Source: Butyrivibrio hungatei DSM 14810 (lineage in GTDB: Bacteria > Bacillota > Clostridia > Lachnospirales > Lachnospiraceae). From it: a stretch of DNA of 64,000 nt. A program made the position numbers and the translations under genes. This document shows, in pieces, positions 1 to 8,604 of this stretch. A model generated the notes under the pieces. The model saw only the letters and a program-made list of their open reading frames with translations, searched no databases and was not told the DNA's origin. Numbering within the stretch: the first letter of the stretch is position 1; each line of letters starts with the position of its first letter. The stretch spans positions 1-64,000 of the forward strand of contig NZ_FRDH01000010.1 of the NCBI RefSeq assembly GCF_900143205.1. The letters run 5' to 3'.

Positions 1-141
<141 letters not shown>

Positions 142-299
142 AAAAGTTTGATCTGACAAAGAACTAAAGCTTGGCTTTTCGTTCTGTCCGTCATTTACTA
201 AATCTTTGTTCTGAATAATTCTCTTGGAATTTTTCAGGGTTGCATTACTGTTTATTTGTCAATGTGCTTTGTTGCTTAGCTCTCAGCCGCAACTCATTT

Positions 300-328
300 A
301 GGATATCACAGCTTCAAGTGTCTGTCAA
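300..328 (-). promoter_or_regulatory. rRNA promoter P2
   Basis: Minus-strand TTGACA (328-323), 17-bp spacer, TATCCT (305-300). This is the promoter-like signal nearest the 16S gene, with a perfect -35 box. The spacing is seen directly; activity is inferred from its position. Confidence 0.6.
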
Positions 329-372
329 CAACTTTTTTAAATTATTTTTTCGACTTTTGATTTGTCGGAAAA

Positions 373-407
373 CCGCTTATTTACTGAGGTTGCTCACCTC
401 ACAGCGG
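373..407 (-). terminator. hairpin between the two rRNA promoters
   Basis: On the minus strand CCGCT and TGAGGT pair with ACCTCA and AGCGG around a short loop, followed by TTTTCC. It could terminate the cvpA-like transcript before the rRNA gene or fold in the P1 leader. The run of T is short, so strength is uncertain. Confidence 0.4.
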
Positions 408-416
408 GTAAGACAT

Positions 417-445
417 AGTATAGCACTACTTTTTTTACTATGCAA
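417..445 (-). promoter_or_regulatory. rRNA promoter P1
   Basis: Minus-strand TTGCAT (445-440), 17-bp spacer, TATACT (422-417), lying about 115 bp upstream of P2. Tandem promoters in front of rrn operons are common in bacteria; this pair fits that layout. Confidence 0.5.
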
Positions 446-458
446 CACCTTTTTTCAA

Positions 459-920
459 TTATTTATAAAAACTTCTTAAATATCTCTGAATACCGCAGAA
501 TAACTGGGTTCCAACCTTCAAGACAGGTATCACGATATCAATATCAGTAATGAATTCAACAAGATATATGATGCAAGCAGCTTCAAATATACCAATAACT
601 GCACCCATGAATCTGTCAAACTTTCCAACCACCGGTATATTCTTTACCTTTTTGAATGCTTCTCCTATAGAAGTCATTATCTTATATACCGCAAATGCTA
701 CTACAAGGTAGCCTATCTTCGGGATGATAGTTCCCAAGTTCTTATAAAGCACGCTTCCTGCGATATTCATAAGATAATATACCGCAGCAAATGACGCTAT
801 GACAGCAACAAGGCCTGCTGCTTCCGCAAACAGGCCATTATTAGCACCATATGACATTCTCCATAAGATCAAGCACAAGACTACAATAGTCATTACTACT
901 TGTGAAATATCAAAGTCCAT
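459..920 (-). CDS. CvpA family membrane protein
   Basis: A 153-residue integral membrane protein with about four hydrophobic segments (near 8-18, 31-55, 65-85 and 106-130) and a cytoplasm-type KKVKNIP linker followed by GKFDRFMGAVIG. This pattern matches the CvpA/colicin V production family, whose members are short multi-pass proteins of unclear biochemical role; in Firmicutes they often sit beside wall or DNA-repair genes. An AAGGA lies 7 bases before the ATG. It begins 9 bases after the DUF5711 gene, so the two are probably co-transcribed and end the operon before the rRNA gene. Family assignment rests on hydropathy and the FDRFMGAVIG segment. Confidence 0.75.
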   Translation of the reverse strand: MDFDISQVVMTIVVLCLILWRMSYGANNGLFAEAAGLVAVIASFAAVYYLMNIAGSVLYKNLGTIIPKIGYLVVAFAVYKIMTSIGEAFKKVKNIPVVGKFDRFMGAVIGIFEAACIIYLVEFITDIDIVIPVLKVGTQLFCGIQRYLRSFYK

Positions 921-929
921 ATCATATCC

Positions 930-2183
930 TTATTTCAAAACGTAAGTATCAACACTACTAGCTGTTACAAGAATGAATTTATTTCTGGCACCTGTGGCAA
1001 CCATTGTACGAACAGGCTTGTCAAAGGTCCCCTTGAACTTATCATGCCCCTTCATATCCTTGATAACACATTCATCTTCGTTATAGATAACAAACTGATT
1101 CTTGTCAAAGATGATTTCTGTGTAATCCATATCAAAATATGTTGTAAGTATAATAGTTCCACTCTCATTATAGACTTGAAGTCTATAAGCACCTTCATCT
1201 GTACTGTTGGCAAAGACAAGTCCAACATAGCTATCACTGAAATACACAGATCTGATCTCTTCATTTCCAGTAAAGCTCTCACTCTTGATGATAGGTTTTT
1301 CATCTCCAGAATAGAACATTATTCTGGCGTCAGATATAGCAAAGCTTGCGCTTGAATTCATAAACTGCACGTAGGGAACAACTTCTCCTGGGTAGTCAAA
1401 TCCACTAGCATAGTTATCTATCGCGTTCTGTCCCACTGATCCAAAGTTAAAAAATGCAACACTAGTCTTAACTTGACCATCTTCCGGATAAAGATATGAT
1501 ACACATACCAGCTCCGCATTAGGAGAAATACTGATATCTATAGGATATCCACTGTCCTTCATTGTGGTCTTAAAGTTAGCTAAAGTGTTTCCTTGTGAAT
1601 CATAGAGATAGATCCAGGTAACATCCTTACCATCAAGGACAGCTGCAACCACCCCCTGGGATGATACACAGAAATCTCTAATCGGAAGATTAGTATCCAC
1701 CTGTCCCAAAGAGCCGCTGACACTATTGACGTATATGTTATGCCCGTTATAGTCACCAACCGCAACTATGCTCTGGCAAGTATGAGCTATAGGACTCTGC
1801 ATCTCATATGTCTGATTCCAAAGCACCTGTCCGCTTTCATCCAAACAACTGATGCCATCTTTACTATACTGTACAATGTGGCCGCTTAGACTGATAACCT
1901 TGGCATCCGCTCCATTTGTAATACTAGAACCGGTAGAGATAACAGCTTCAGAATATTCCTTATCCCTCCAGCTGATATAAACTGCTGCCACAAAGAATAT
2001 TGTGACAGCCGCAATGATCACTGTTCTAAAAAACACTCTGAGCTTATGGCTTCGTATCTTTTCCTTATAGGAAGTTTCTCTTACAGGGCTCTCATCAAAG
2101 GATTCCTCAGGTAGTTCTTCATCTGACTCGATAATCTTATTTAATTTGTCGGCATAAGCTTTAAAATCTTTTACTTCCGCCAA
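930..2183 (-). CDS. DUF5711 family membrane-anchored protein
   Basis: A 417-residue protein with an acidic cytoplasmic N-terminus (about 1-45), a single membrane helix around 51-70 and a long outer part made of repeated short beta-rich segments, as in a beta-propeller; segments such as CLDESGQVLWNQTY and LYDSQGNTLANF resemble PQQ/WD-like blades. The family is known mainly from Lachnospiraceae and has no assigned activity. The start appears to be TTG at 2183, with GGAG about ten bases upstream and 18 bases after the galM stop; the only upstream ATG is in another frame. Probably a surface sensor or scaffold, but that is inference. Confidence 0.7.
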   Translation of the reverse strand: MAEVKDFKAYADKLNKIIESDEELPEESFDESPVRETSYKEKIRSHKLRVFFRTVIIAAVTIFFVAAVYISWRDKEYSEAVISTGSSITNGADAKVISLSGHIVQYSKDGISCLDESGQVLWNQTYEMQSPIAHTCQSIVAVGDYNGHNIYVNSVSGSLGQVDTNLPIRDFCVSSQGVVAAVLDGKDVTWIYLYDSQGNTLANFKTTMKDSGYPIDISISPNAELVCVSYLYPEDGQVKTSVAFFNFGSVGQNAIDNYASGFDYPGEVVPYVQFMNSSASFAISDARIMFYSGDEKPIIKSESFTGNEEIRSVYFSDSYVGLVFANSTDEGAYRLQVYNESGTIILTTYFDMDYTEIIFDKNQFVIYNEDECVIKDMKGHDKFKGTFDKPVRTMVATGARNKFILVTASSVDTYVLK

Positions 2184-2201
2184 AGCTTTGTTTCTCCATT
2201 A

Positions 2202-3251
2202 TCATTTATTTGAGAACTGATAGATAGTGGTATTATCGTAGTCTCTTTCTGGTCCATATACGCAGTCTGGGAAACCAGCCTGATTGATAGAGTTAGGATA
2301 TACCTGTGTCTCAAGGCAGAATCCTTCTCTTGCTTTGTATGTTGCACCACCCTTAGCATTTTCAGCAGCAAGGAAGTTACCAACATAAAGCTGGAATCCA
2401 GGTAGATCTGTTGAACACTTCATTGAAATACCTGTTACTGGTGAAGTTGCTGTAGCAAACACCTTCATTGTTCCATCAGCGCCATCGATACAATAGTTGT
2501 GGTCATATCCCCCAACATACTTAAGCTGCTGGTCATCAGCATTTATATCCTGTCCAATTGTCTTTTCACTGGTGAAATCAAACGGTGTTCCAACAACACT
2601 AGCGATCTCGCCAGTAGGAATAGCTGCCGAATCAATAACAGGAGTGAACTTAGTTGAGTTAAGAACAAGCTTGTGATCAAGAATACTTCCTGAATTATGA
2701 CCACTAAGATTGAAGTATGCATGGTTAGTCATATTGATAAGAGTCTTAGCATCACTTGTTGCATGATAGTGAAGCTTGAGCTCATTAGCTTCTGTAACAG
2801 TAAATGTTACCTCGAATACTCTGTTTCCTGAAAAACCTAAATCTCCGTCTGCAGACTTAAGTGTAAACTTAACGCAGTTGTCACCTTCCTCTGCATCCCA
2901 GATTCTCTTGTGGAATCCATTAGCCATATCTGTATGAAGATTGTTTGGTCCATCATTTACAGGAAGGATAAACTCTCTGTCGTCGATCTTGTACTTAGCA
3001 TTTGCGATTCTGTTTGCTGTAGGTCCAACTGTTGCTCCAAGGAAGCAGCTGTTAACCTCGTATCCCTTAATATCATCAAAGCCAAGGTTTACATCTACTT
3101 TGTTTCCGTTCTTGTCTGGAACAAAAATATTCTTGATGATACATCCAAAATTTAATACAACAACTTCCATTCCTGCATTATTGCTAATGTGGTACGCATA
3201 TACTGGTACTCCATTAGAATTCTGTCCAAATGCTTCTTTTTTTACTGCCAT
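2202..3251 (-). CDS. galM: aldose 1-epimerase (galactose mutarotase)
   Basis: Interconverts alpha and beta anomers of galactose or glucose at the head of the Leloir pathway in the cytoplasm. The 349-residue sequence has the GalM hallmarks: NRIANA and GPNNLHT near the N-terminus, the catalytic histidine segment TNHAYFNLSG, GGYDHNYCI, and the C-terminal base in FCLETQVYPNS followed by NQAGFP. Length matches the family. The reading frame extends further upstream to a TTG, but the ATG at 3251 sits behind GGAGGGAAAAGAA, a proper ribosome binding site, and is taken as the start. It lies between recR and the DUF5711 gene on the same strand. Confidence 0.93.
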   Translation of the reverse strand: MAVKKEAFGQNSNGVPVYAYHISNNAGMEVVVLNFGCIIKNIFVPDKNGNKVDVNLGFDDIKGYEVNSCFLGATVGPTANRIANAKYKIDDREFILPVNDGPNNLHTDMANGFHKRIWDAEEGDNCVKFTLKSADGDLGFSGNRVFEVTFTVTEANELKLHYHATSDAKTLINMTNHAYFNLSGHNSGSILDHKLVLNSTKFTPVIDSAAIPTGEIASVVGTPFDFTSEKTIGQDINADDQQLKYVGGYDHNYCIDGADGTMKVFATATSPVTGISMKCSTDLPGFQLYVGNFLAAENAKGGATYKAREGFCLETQVYPNSINQAGFPDCVYGPERDYDNTTIYQFSNK

Positions 3252-3276
3252 TTCTTTTCCCTCCAACAATTCTTTT

Positions 3277-3876
3277 TTATAGTTCTGTTCTTCCCTCTAA
3301 AGCTCTCAAAAGAGTCACTTCATCGATGTATTCAAGATCTCCGCCCACCGGAACGCCACTTGCGATCCTGGTCACTTTGATTCCTGTTGGTTTAATAAGT
3401 TTGCTGATATACATAGCAGTAGTCTCACCTTCCAAGCTGGAGTTTGTAGCAATTATGACCTCATCAACATCCTCAGTCTGAAGCCTCTGCATAAGTTCAG
3501 TAAGCCTGATGTCCGCAGGTCCAATGCCAAGCATAGGTGAAATAGCCCCATGCAAAACATGATACACGCCTTCAAACTTACCGGTCTTTTCATATGCCGC
3601 GAGATCTCTGGCATTTTCCACGACCATTATAGTCTTGTGATCTCTGTTGGGATTACTGCAGATAGGACATACATCATCATCTGTAAGCGTGCAGCACACA
3701 CTACAATAATGTACATTCTCCCTTGCACTGGTGATCGAATCCGCAAGCTTTTTTACCCTGTCCTTTGGAAGATTAATGATATAAAAAGCCAGTCTCTGCG
3801 CAGATTTGTTACCGATTCCCGGCAATGCTGCAAGTTCATCTATCAGCTTGTTAATATGTCCGCTGTATAGGTCCAT
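3277..3876 (-). CDS. recR: recombination mediator protein RecR
   Basis: RecR of the RecFOR pathway, which helps load RecA on gapped DNA. The 199 residues show the helix-hairpin-helix [17 protein letters not shown], a four-cysteine zinc module ([13 protein letters not shown] then CPIC), the Toprim start [17 protein letters not shown], and the C-terminal GLPVGG-like segment [18 protein letters not shown]. Length is standard. Its ATG overlaps the ebfC stop as TAATG, indicating translational coupling, and dnaX lies just upstream: the classical dnaX-ebfC-recR order of Firmicutes. Confidence 0.97.
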   Translation of the reverse strand: MDLYSGHINKLIDELAALPGIGNKSAQRLAFYIINLPKDRVKKLADSITSARENVHYCSVCCTLTDDDVCPICSNPNRDHKTIMVVENARDLAAYEKTGKFEGVYHVLHGAISPMLGIGPADIRLTELMQRLQTEDVDEVIIATNSSLEGETTAMYISKLIKPTGIKVTRIASGVPVGGDLEYIDEVTLLRALEGRTEL

Positions 3877-4223
3877 TAGAAAGGAAATCCTCCACCAAGG
3901 CCGCCTGTCATCTTGCCGATCATAGCGCCTGAAGCTTCATCTGCCTGTTTCATTGCTTCGTTAACTGCTGCAACGATCATATCCTGAAGCATCTCTACAT
4001 CATCTGGATCAACTGCTTCTGGTGAAATAGTAACACTCTTAAGAGTCTTGCTTCCTAATACAGTAACTTCTACTGCTCCGCCGCCAGCTTTAGCTGTAAA
4101 CTCCTTAGTCTCGAGCTCTTTCTGGCTCTCCTCCATCTGACGCTGCATTCTCTGCGCCTGCTTCATTAAATTATTCATGTTGCCAGGCATACCACCACCT
4201 GGGAATCCTCCACGTTTAGCCAT
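3876..4223 (-). CDS. ebfC: YbaB/EbfC family nucleoid-associated protein
   Basis: A 115-residue DNA-binding protein that forms tweezer-like dimers. Seen are the Gly/Met-rich N-terminus with [14 protein letters not shown], the helix rich in Gln and Glu, the beta segment [11 protein letters not shown], and [20 protein letters not shown], all typical of EbfC. AGGAGA stands eight bases before the ATG. Three bases separate it from dnaX upstream, and it overlaps recR by one base downstream, so all three are one transcription unit. Confidence 0.96.
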   Translation of the reverse strand: MAKRGGFPGGGMPGNMNNLMKQAQRMQRQMEESQKELETKEFTAKAGGGAVEVTVLGSKTLKSVTISPEAVDPDDVEMLQDMIVAAVNEAMKQADEASGAMIGKMTGGLGGGFPF

Positions 4224-4226
4224 TTC

Positions 4227-5825
4227 TTAATTCTCCTTTTCTTCATCTTCTGTAACTATATCAAAATTTATCGATTGTAAATTAACATAGTTTTCTTCAA
4301 AATCCTGCTCTGCAGGAAGGAACCTTGTCTCATATTCTACATGTTTACCTATGGCTCCATCAAGAACCTGTTGAAGTTCCTCAGCATACTGTCCGCCAGA
4401 ATACTTTTCTGACAGCTGCTTATTATCGAAAACAATCTGAAGAATATCGCCATTACCAAGACTGAGTCTCGCTCTCTGCATATATGTCTTCATGGGATTG
4501 TCCATTCTGGCAAGAAGCTTAGCCCATCCATTTACTATTCTCTGGATATCCTCTGGTACTGCTCTATCCAGTACCTTCTTTTCCTTTGGCGCAACCTGCC
4601 CTGCTCCAGCAAAAGAGCTACTGGTTGCCACCGCTACCTGACCACTTTTTATTCCTTTCAAAAGCTTGCTGTTTTCTTCATCGTGCTGCTCTAATATTCT
4701 AAGCCTGTCTTCATAAGAATCTTCTGCCTTATCCATCTGTGGTTTACACATTTTGATAAGTGTTATTTCTATTAATATTCGTTTCTGAGTCGCATACCTG
4801 ATCTGAGATGAAAGCTCAGAAAAAATACGGATATATCTGATAATAGTATCTGTATCTGCACCTTCTGCCTGCTCTTTTAACGACTTGAGATTGTCAGATG
4901 AGATATCTACTACATCCTCCATCTCATCCGAAGCCTTAACTAGCATGAGATTTCTGAGATACCATATAAAATCATTTACAAACTGAGTAAGCTCCCTACC
5001 CTGAATTACTATGTCTGCCAAAAGGGTAAGTGCCGCATTGGCATCCTGCGTATAAAGAGCAGAAAAAAGTCTGTTGAATACTTCTGTATCCACCGCACCA
5101 AGTACGTTTAGCACCTTGTCATAAGTAAGCTCCTGACCATAGTTAAAGGCTACGCACTGATCCAAAAGACTAAGTGAATCTCTCATAGAACCATCTGCAG
5201 TCTTGGCAATGTATCTAAGAGCTCTATCTTCAACCTTGATTCCTTCTGAATCAACAACCTCTCGAAGTCTGCCCTCGATGTTGTCGATTGTGATTCTGTG
5301 GAAATCATATCTCTGGCATCTAGAAAGGATTGTGATAGGAATCTTCTGAACTTCCGTCGTTGCCAGAATGAACATTACATATGAAGGTGGCTCTTCCAAA
5401 GTCTTAAGGAGCGCATTAAAAGCACCGGCGGATAACATATGTACCTCGTCGATGATGTATACCTTTTTTTTACCTTTGGTAGGTGAATATGAGACCTCAT
5501 CAATGATCTCACGGACGTTATCAACACCATTGTTGGATGCAGCATCGATCTCTATGACATTCATGCTGTTTCCTGCTGCGATCTCTTTGCACATTTCGCA
5601 TTCACCACAAGGACTTCCATCTATAGGGTGCTCACAGTTAACTGCCTTTGCAAGAATCTTTGCAACAGAAGTCTTACCTGTTCCGCGAGTTCCGCAGAAC
5701 AGGTAAGCATGTCCAACTCTGTCAGATTTGATCTGATTCTTAAGTGTTGTAACTATATGATCCTGGCCTTTGACATCTTCAAAGACCGGGGGTCTGAATT
5801 TTCTGTAAAGTGCTACATAACCCAT
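4227..5825 (-). CDS. dnaX: DNA polymerase III subunits gamma/tau
   Basis: Clamp-loader ATPase of the replisome. The 532 residues carry RKFRPPVFEDVKGQ at the N-terminus, Walker A GTRGTGKTS, a zinc module with cysteines in CEHPIDGSPCGECEMC, Walker B and box DEVHMLS, LLKTLEEPP and the sensor/arginine-finger region ILSRCQRYDFHRI. Domain III and a Lys/Glu-rich tail follow. Length is in the usual range for a Firmicute gamma/tau, and no obvious frameshift slippery site was seen. Start ATG at 5825; a GGTGGAG motif lies about 11 bases upstream. First gene of dnaX-ebfC-recR. Confidence 0.97.
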   Translation of the reverse strand: MGYVALYRKFRPPVFEDVKGQDHIVTTLKNQIKSDRVGHAYLFCGTRGTGKTSVAKILAKAVNCEHPIDGSPCGECEMCKEIAAGNSMNVIEIDAASNNGVDNVREIIDEVSYSPTKGKKKVYIIDEVHMLSAGAFNALLKTLEEPPSYVMFILATTEVQKIPITILSRCQRYDFHRITIDNIEGRLREVVDSEGIKVEDRALRYIAKTADGSMRDSLSLLDQCVAFNYGQELTYDKVLNVLGAVDTEVFNRLFSALYTQDANAALTLLADIVIQGRELTQFVNDFIWYLRNLMLVKASDEMEDVVDISSDNLKSLKEQAEGADTDTIIRYIRIFSELSSQIRYATQKRILIEITLIKMCKPQMDKAEDSYEDRLRILEQHDEENSKLLKGIKSGQVAVATSSSFAGAGQVAPKEKKVLDRAVPEDIQRIVNGWAKLLARMDNPMKTYMQRARLSLGNGDILQIVFDNKQLSEKYSGGQYAEELQQVLDGAIGKHVEYETRFLPAEQDFEENYVNLQSINFDIVTEDEEKEN

Positions 5826-5865
5826 TAAAAAAACTACTCCACCATTAACAAAACTTTTGTATTAT

Positions 5866-6939
5866 TTAATCTCCGAAGCAAACCCCAAGCATCTTTGCTT
5901 CTTTGATAATGCTGGCATCCGGTGATACATATTTGAGTTTGCCGGCAATCTCTGAAAGAGGAACCTTAACAATCTCTCTGTTCTTGTATGCAACCATGTA
6001 TCCAAACTCTTTATCGAGGATCAGCTGACCAGCTTCTGCACCGAGTCTTGATGCAAAAACTCTGTCGTATGGATCTGGTACTCCACCTCTTTGCATGTGT
6101 CCAGGAACTGTAACACGAACTTCATGTCCGCTCTTTTTCTGGATTGCTTCTGCAATTTCATAAGATACTGATGGATACTTATAATGTGCCATCTTCTCTT
6201 TATATTCTTTCTTGGAAAGCTTGGCGTCCTTTTTAGAAATGGCACCTTCAGCCACCGCGATAATCGTAAACCTGCTGCCTCTCTCATCTCTAGCCTTTAT
6301 GGCATCACAGATCTTATCAATATCATAAGGTATCTCTGGAATAAGGATAACGTCCGCTCCACCTGCAAGGCCTGCATTAAGCGTAAGCCATCCAACCTTG
6401 TGACCCATTACTTCTATAATAAACACTCTTCCATGAGAATCTGCTGTTGTATGGATGTTATCGATAACATTAGTTGCTACATCCACAGCGCTCTGGAAAC
6501 CAAAGGTCATATCTGTTCCCCAAAGGTCATTGTCGATAGTCTTTGGAAGAGATACGATATTGAGTCCTTCTTCCCTTAAAAGATTGGCTGTCTTCTGAGA
6601 GCCATTACCTCCCAAAACAACAAGACAATCAAGCTGAAGCTTGTAATAGTTCTGTTTCATAGCTTCTACTTTATCAAGACCATTTTCGTCTGGTTCTCGG
6701 ATAGTCTTAAAAGGTGTTCTGGAACTACCAAGAATTGTTCCACCCTTGGTAAGAATACCTGAAAAATCATGAGATGTAAGCATTCTAAAATCGCCATAAA
6801 TAAGTCCTTTATAGCCATTCTTGAAACCATAAAATTCAACTTCCTGGCCGCTGTGGGCGATGCATTTTACAACGCCGCGCATTGCTGCATTCAAAGCCTG
6901 ACAGTCACCACCACTTGTCAACATACCAATTCTCATCAT
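5866..6939 (-). CDS. pfkA: 6-phosphofructokinase (ATP- or PPi-dependent)
   Basis: Phosphorylates fructose 6-phosphate in glycolysis. Visible motifs are TSGGDCQALNAA at the N-terminus, GSSRTPFK, LGGNGSQKTANLL (110-114 is GGNGS), PKTIDND (132-138), IEVMGHKVGW, and GHMQRGGVPDPYDR. By alignment to E. coli PfkA, the G of GGNGS equals Gly104 (ATP type) while the K of PKTIDND equals Lys124 (PPi type), the combination described for group III enzymes; the Mg-binding Asp103 is Asn here. Substrate choice therefore cannot be read from sequence alone. AAAGGAGG lies nine bases before the ATG, and a good promoter stands upstream. Confidence 0.93.
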   Translation of the reverse strand: MMRIGMLTSGGDCQALNAAMRGVVKCIAHSGQEVEFYGFKNGYKGLIYGDFRMLTSHDFSGILTKGGTILGSSRTPFKTIREPDENGLDKVEAMKQNYYKLQLDCLVVLGGNGSQKTANLLREEGLNIVSLPKTIDNDLWGTDMTFGFQSAVDVATNVIDNIHTTADSHGRVFIIEVMGHKVGWLTLNAGLAGGADVILIPEIPYDIDKICDAIKARDERGSRFTIIAVAEGAISKKDAKLSKKEYKEKMAHYKYPSVSYEIAEAIQKKSGHEVRVTVPGHMQRGGVPDPYDRVFASRLGAEAGQLILDKEFGYMVAYKNREIVKVPLSEIAGKLKYVSPDASIIKEAKMLGVCFGD

Positions 6940-6991
6940 GTGAAAAGGCCTCCTTTGAAAAAAGCTTTTTTAGGAACGCATACTACTGATA

Positions 6992-7020
6992 ATTATACAT
7001 AATAATAGATAAACTGCCAA
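6992..7020 (-). promoter_or_regulatory. sigma-A-type promoter of pfkA
   Basis: Minus-strand TTGGCA (7020-7015), 17-bp spacer, TATAAT (6997-6992), ending about 50 bases before the pfkA start. Five of six -35 bases match and the -10 is perfect. Confidence 0.7.
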
Positions 7021-7030
7021 GTTTGTCCGG

Positions 7031-7059
7031 TTGACTCTACCTCATTATAAAAGTATAAT
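7031..7059 (+). promoter_or_regulatory. sigma-A-type promoter of tRNA-Ser
   Basis: TTGACT (7031-7036), 17-bp spacer, TATAAT (7054-7059), 33 bases before the tRNA. It is back to back with the pfkA promoter. Confidence 0.75.
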
Positions 7060-7092
7060 AAAAAGCGCTTTGGAACTACTTCTAGAGCACTC

Positions 7093-7178
7093 GGAGACGT
7101 ATCAAAGTGGTCGTAATGAGGCGCACTCGAAATGCGTTTGTCCTTCTGGGCACGCGGGTTCGAATCCCGCCGTCTCCG
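7093..7178 (+). tRNA. tRNA-Ser (anticodon CGA)
   Basis: The acceptor stem GGAGACG (7093-7099) pairs with CGTCTCC (7171-7177), followed by discriminator G. The anticodon stem GCGCA/TGCGT encloses loop CTCGAAA, giving anticodon CGA for codon UCG. The T arm GCGGGTTCGAATCCCGC is canonical, and the extra-long variable arm before it is typical of serine tRNA. The 3' CCA is not encoded. Confidence 0.95.
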
Positions 7179-7311
7179 CTATTTCATTTACATCACACAG
7201 TTCTGTATTTTCTGCTTCTTTTGATTATTCATAATTTTTTCAAAAAACATGTAACCTGCCAATGTAATTTATCGTTATATATTGTGAAGACCTTAAAAGG
7301 AGGAACTAATT

Positions 7312-8583
7312 ATGAAAAAGATGCTTATATCAGTCATTTTAAGCGCCACACTCGTTGCAGGAACCATTATGGGATGCGGGACACAAGTCCCTCAGGAGCA
7401 GCCAGGTTCTGACTCTTCAGTTGCTGACAATAACCCGTCACAGGAGATCACTATTACACCAAACCCGGACTTCAACAAGTCCCTTATAGAATTTGTGGAG
7501 CAAAATGGCTTTAGCCAGGAAAACTACATGGTATCTCCTACCTCCTTTAGAGCAGCCCTTGCTCTTGCTGCATCAGGCGCCGACAATGAAACTAAAGATC
7601 AGATTCTTGCCGCCATGGGATTTAGCAGCATGGAGGAAGTAAATGCATGGTACAACTCTGTTAACTCTTCAATTGATAACTTTGATTCTCTGCTAAAAGA
7701 GGCTAAAAAGGATTTTAAGGAAAACAAAGAGTGGTACGGTGATGATGCCAAAGAACCTGATGGTACCTTCCAGATGGCTAATTCCATTTGGAGCAACACT
7801 GATGCCAGCGGCAAGCTTTCAAAGGACTACATCAAATACGTTCAAAAAAACTATGACGCAGAAGCAGAAAACGTTGACAGTAGCCACATTACAAACAAGG
7901 TAAATTCCTGGATCAATAATAAAACCAAGGGCCTCATTCCAGAAATAAGCGGCAACATGTCAGATGTAGCAGTAGCCCTAGTTAATACCGTCTACCTTCG
8001 AACATCCTGGTTAGAAAGCTTTAGCAACTATTCCACAACTCAGGACGACTTCACTACAATCGATGGATCAACTGTAAGAAAAGACTTCATGCAACAGACA
8101 AACAGCTTTAAGTACTACGAGGATGAAAAAGGAAAGTTCGTTGTTCTCCCAATGAACGGCGGAATCAACGCTGTATTTATCCTTGGTGAAGTGGATGATA
8201 TAATGGATAAGCTAGAAGATGCTACATACGAAGAAGTTGATGTTAAGCTTCCAAAGTTCGAGATAGAGAGTTCTTTTAGCAACAACGAGTTAATAGATTA
8301 CATGGTCAGCCAGGGTGCAACACTTCCATTTACTGAAGATGCGGACTTCTCCGTAATGAGCAAAGATATGTCCCTTGTGATCTCTGACATCATCCAAAAG
8401 ACCAAAGTTAAGGTGGATGAAGACGGAATAGAAGCCGCTGCAGCCACAGCGATCATGATGAAAGAGTCTGCTATGGAGATAAATGAAATAAAAGAGTTCC
8501 ACGCAGACCAGCCTTTTAAATTCATGATCCTTACTGACAGCGAAACGCCAGAGCCTCTCTTCTGCGGTCAGCTCGTTAAATAA
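7312..8583 (+). CDS. serpin family lipoprotein
   Basis: A 423-residue serine protease inhibitor fold. The N-terminus is a lipoprotein signal peptide ending VAGTIMGC (Cys22 lipidated), so the protein should be anchored outside the membrane. Serpin landmarks are NYMVSPTSFRAALALAASGA, ANSIWSN, NKVNSWINNKTKGLIPEI, LVNTVYLRTSW, the hinge DEDGIEAAAATA before the reactive loop, and the distal ADQPFKFMI. The small-residue hinge suggests an inhibitory rather than non-inhibitory serpin. By counting from the hinge Gly as P15, P1 falls near Ser of MMKES, but the loop is a few residues longer than in alpha-1-antitrypsin, so this is uncertain. AAGGAGG precedes the ATG. Confidence 0.92.
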   Translation: MKKMLISVILSATLVAGTIMGCGTQVPQEQPGSDSSVADNNPSQEITITPNPDFNKSLIEFVEQNGFSQENYMVSPTSFRAALALAASGADNETKDQILAAMGFSSMEEVNAWYNSVNSSIDNFDSLLKEAKKDFKENKEWYGDDAKEPDGTFQMANSIWSNTDASGKLSKDYIKYVQKNYDAEAENVDSSHITNKVNSWINNKTKGLIPEISGNMSDVAVALVNTVYLRTSWLESFSNYSTTQDDFTTIDGSTVRKDFMQQTNSFKYYEDEKGKFVVLPMNGGINAVFILGEVDDIMDKLEDATYEEVDVKLPKFEIESSFSNNELIDYMVSQGATLPFTEDADFSVMSKDMSLVISDIIQKTKVKVDEDGIEAAAATAIMMKESAMEINEIKEFHADQPFKFMILTDSETPEPLFCGQLVK

Positions 8584-8604
8584 ACTATGGACAAGGAGAT
8601 TAAC

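Noticed and set aside
240-479. Small plus-strand open frame in the rRNA upstream region
   Set aside because: It is antisense to two rRNA promoters and has no ribosome binding site.
7031-7234. Open frames crossing the tRNA
   Set aside because: They overlap a complete tRNA-Ser and its promoter.
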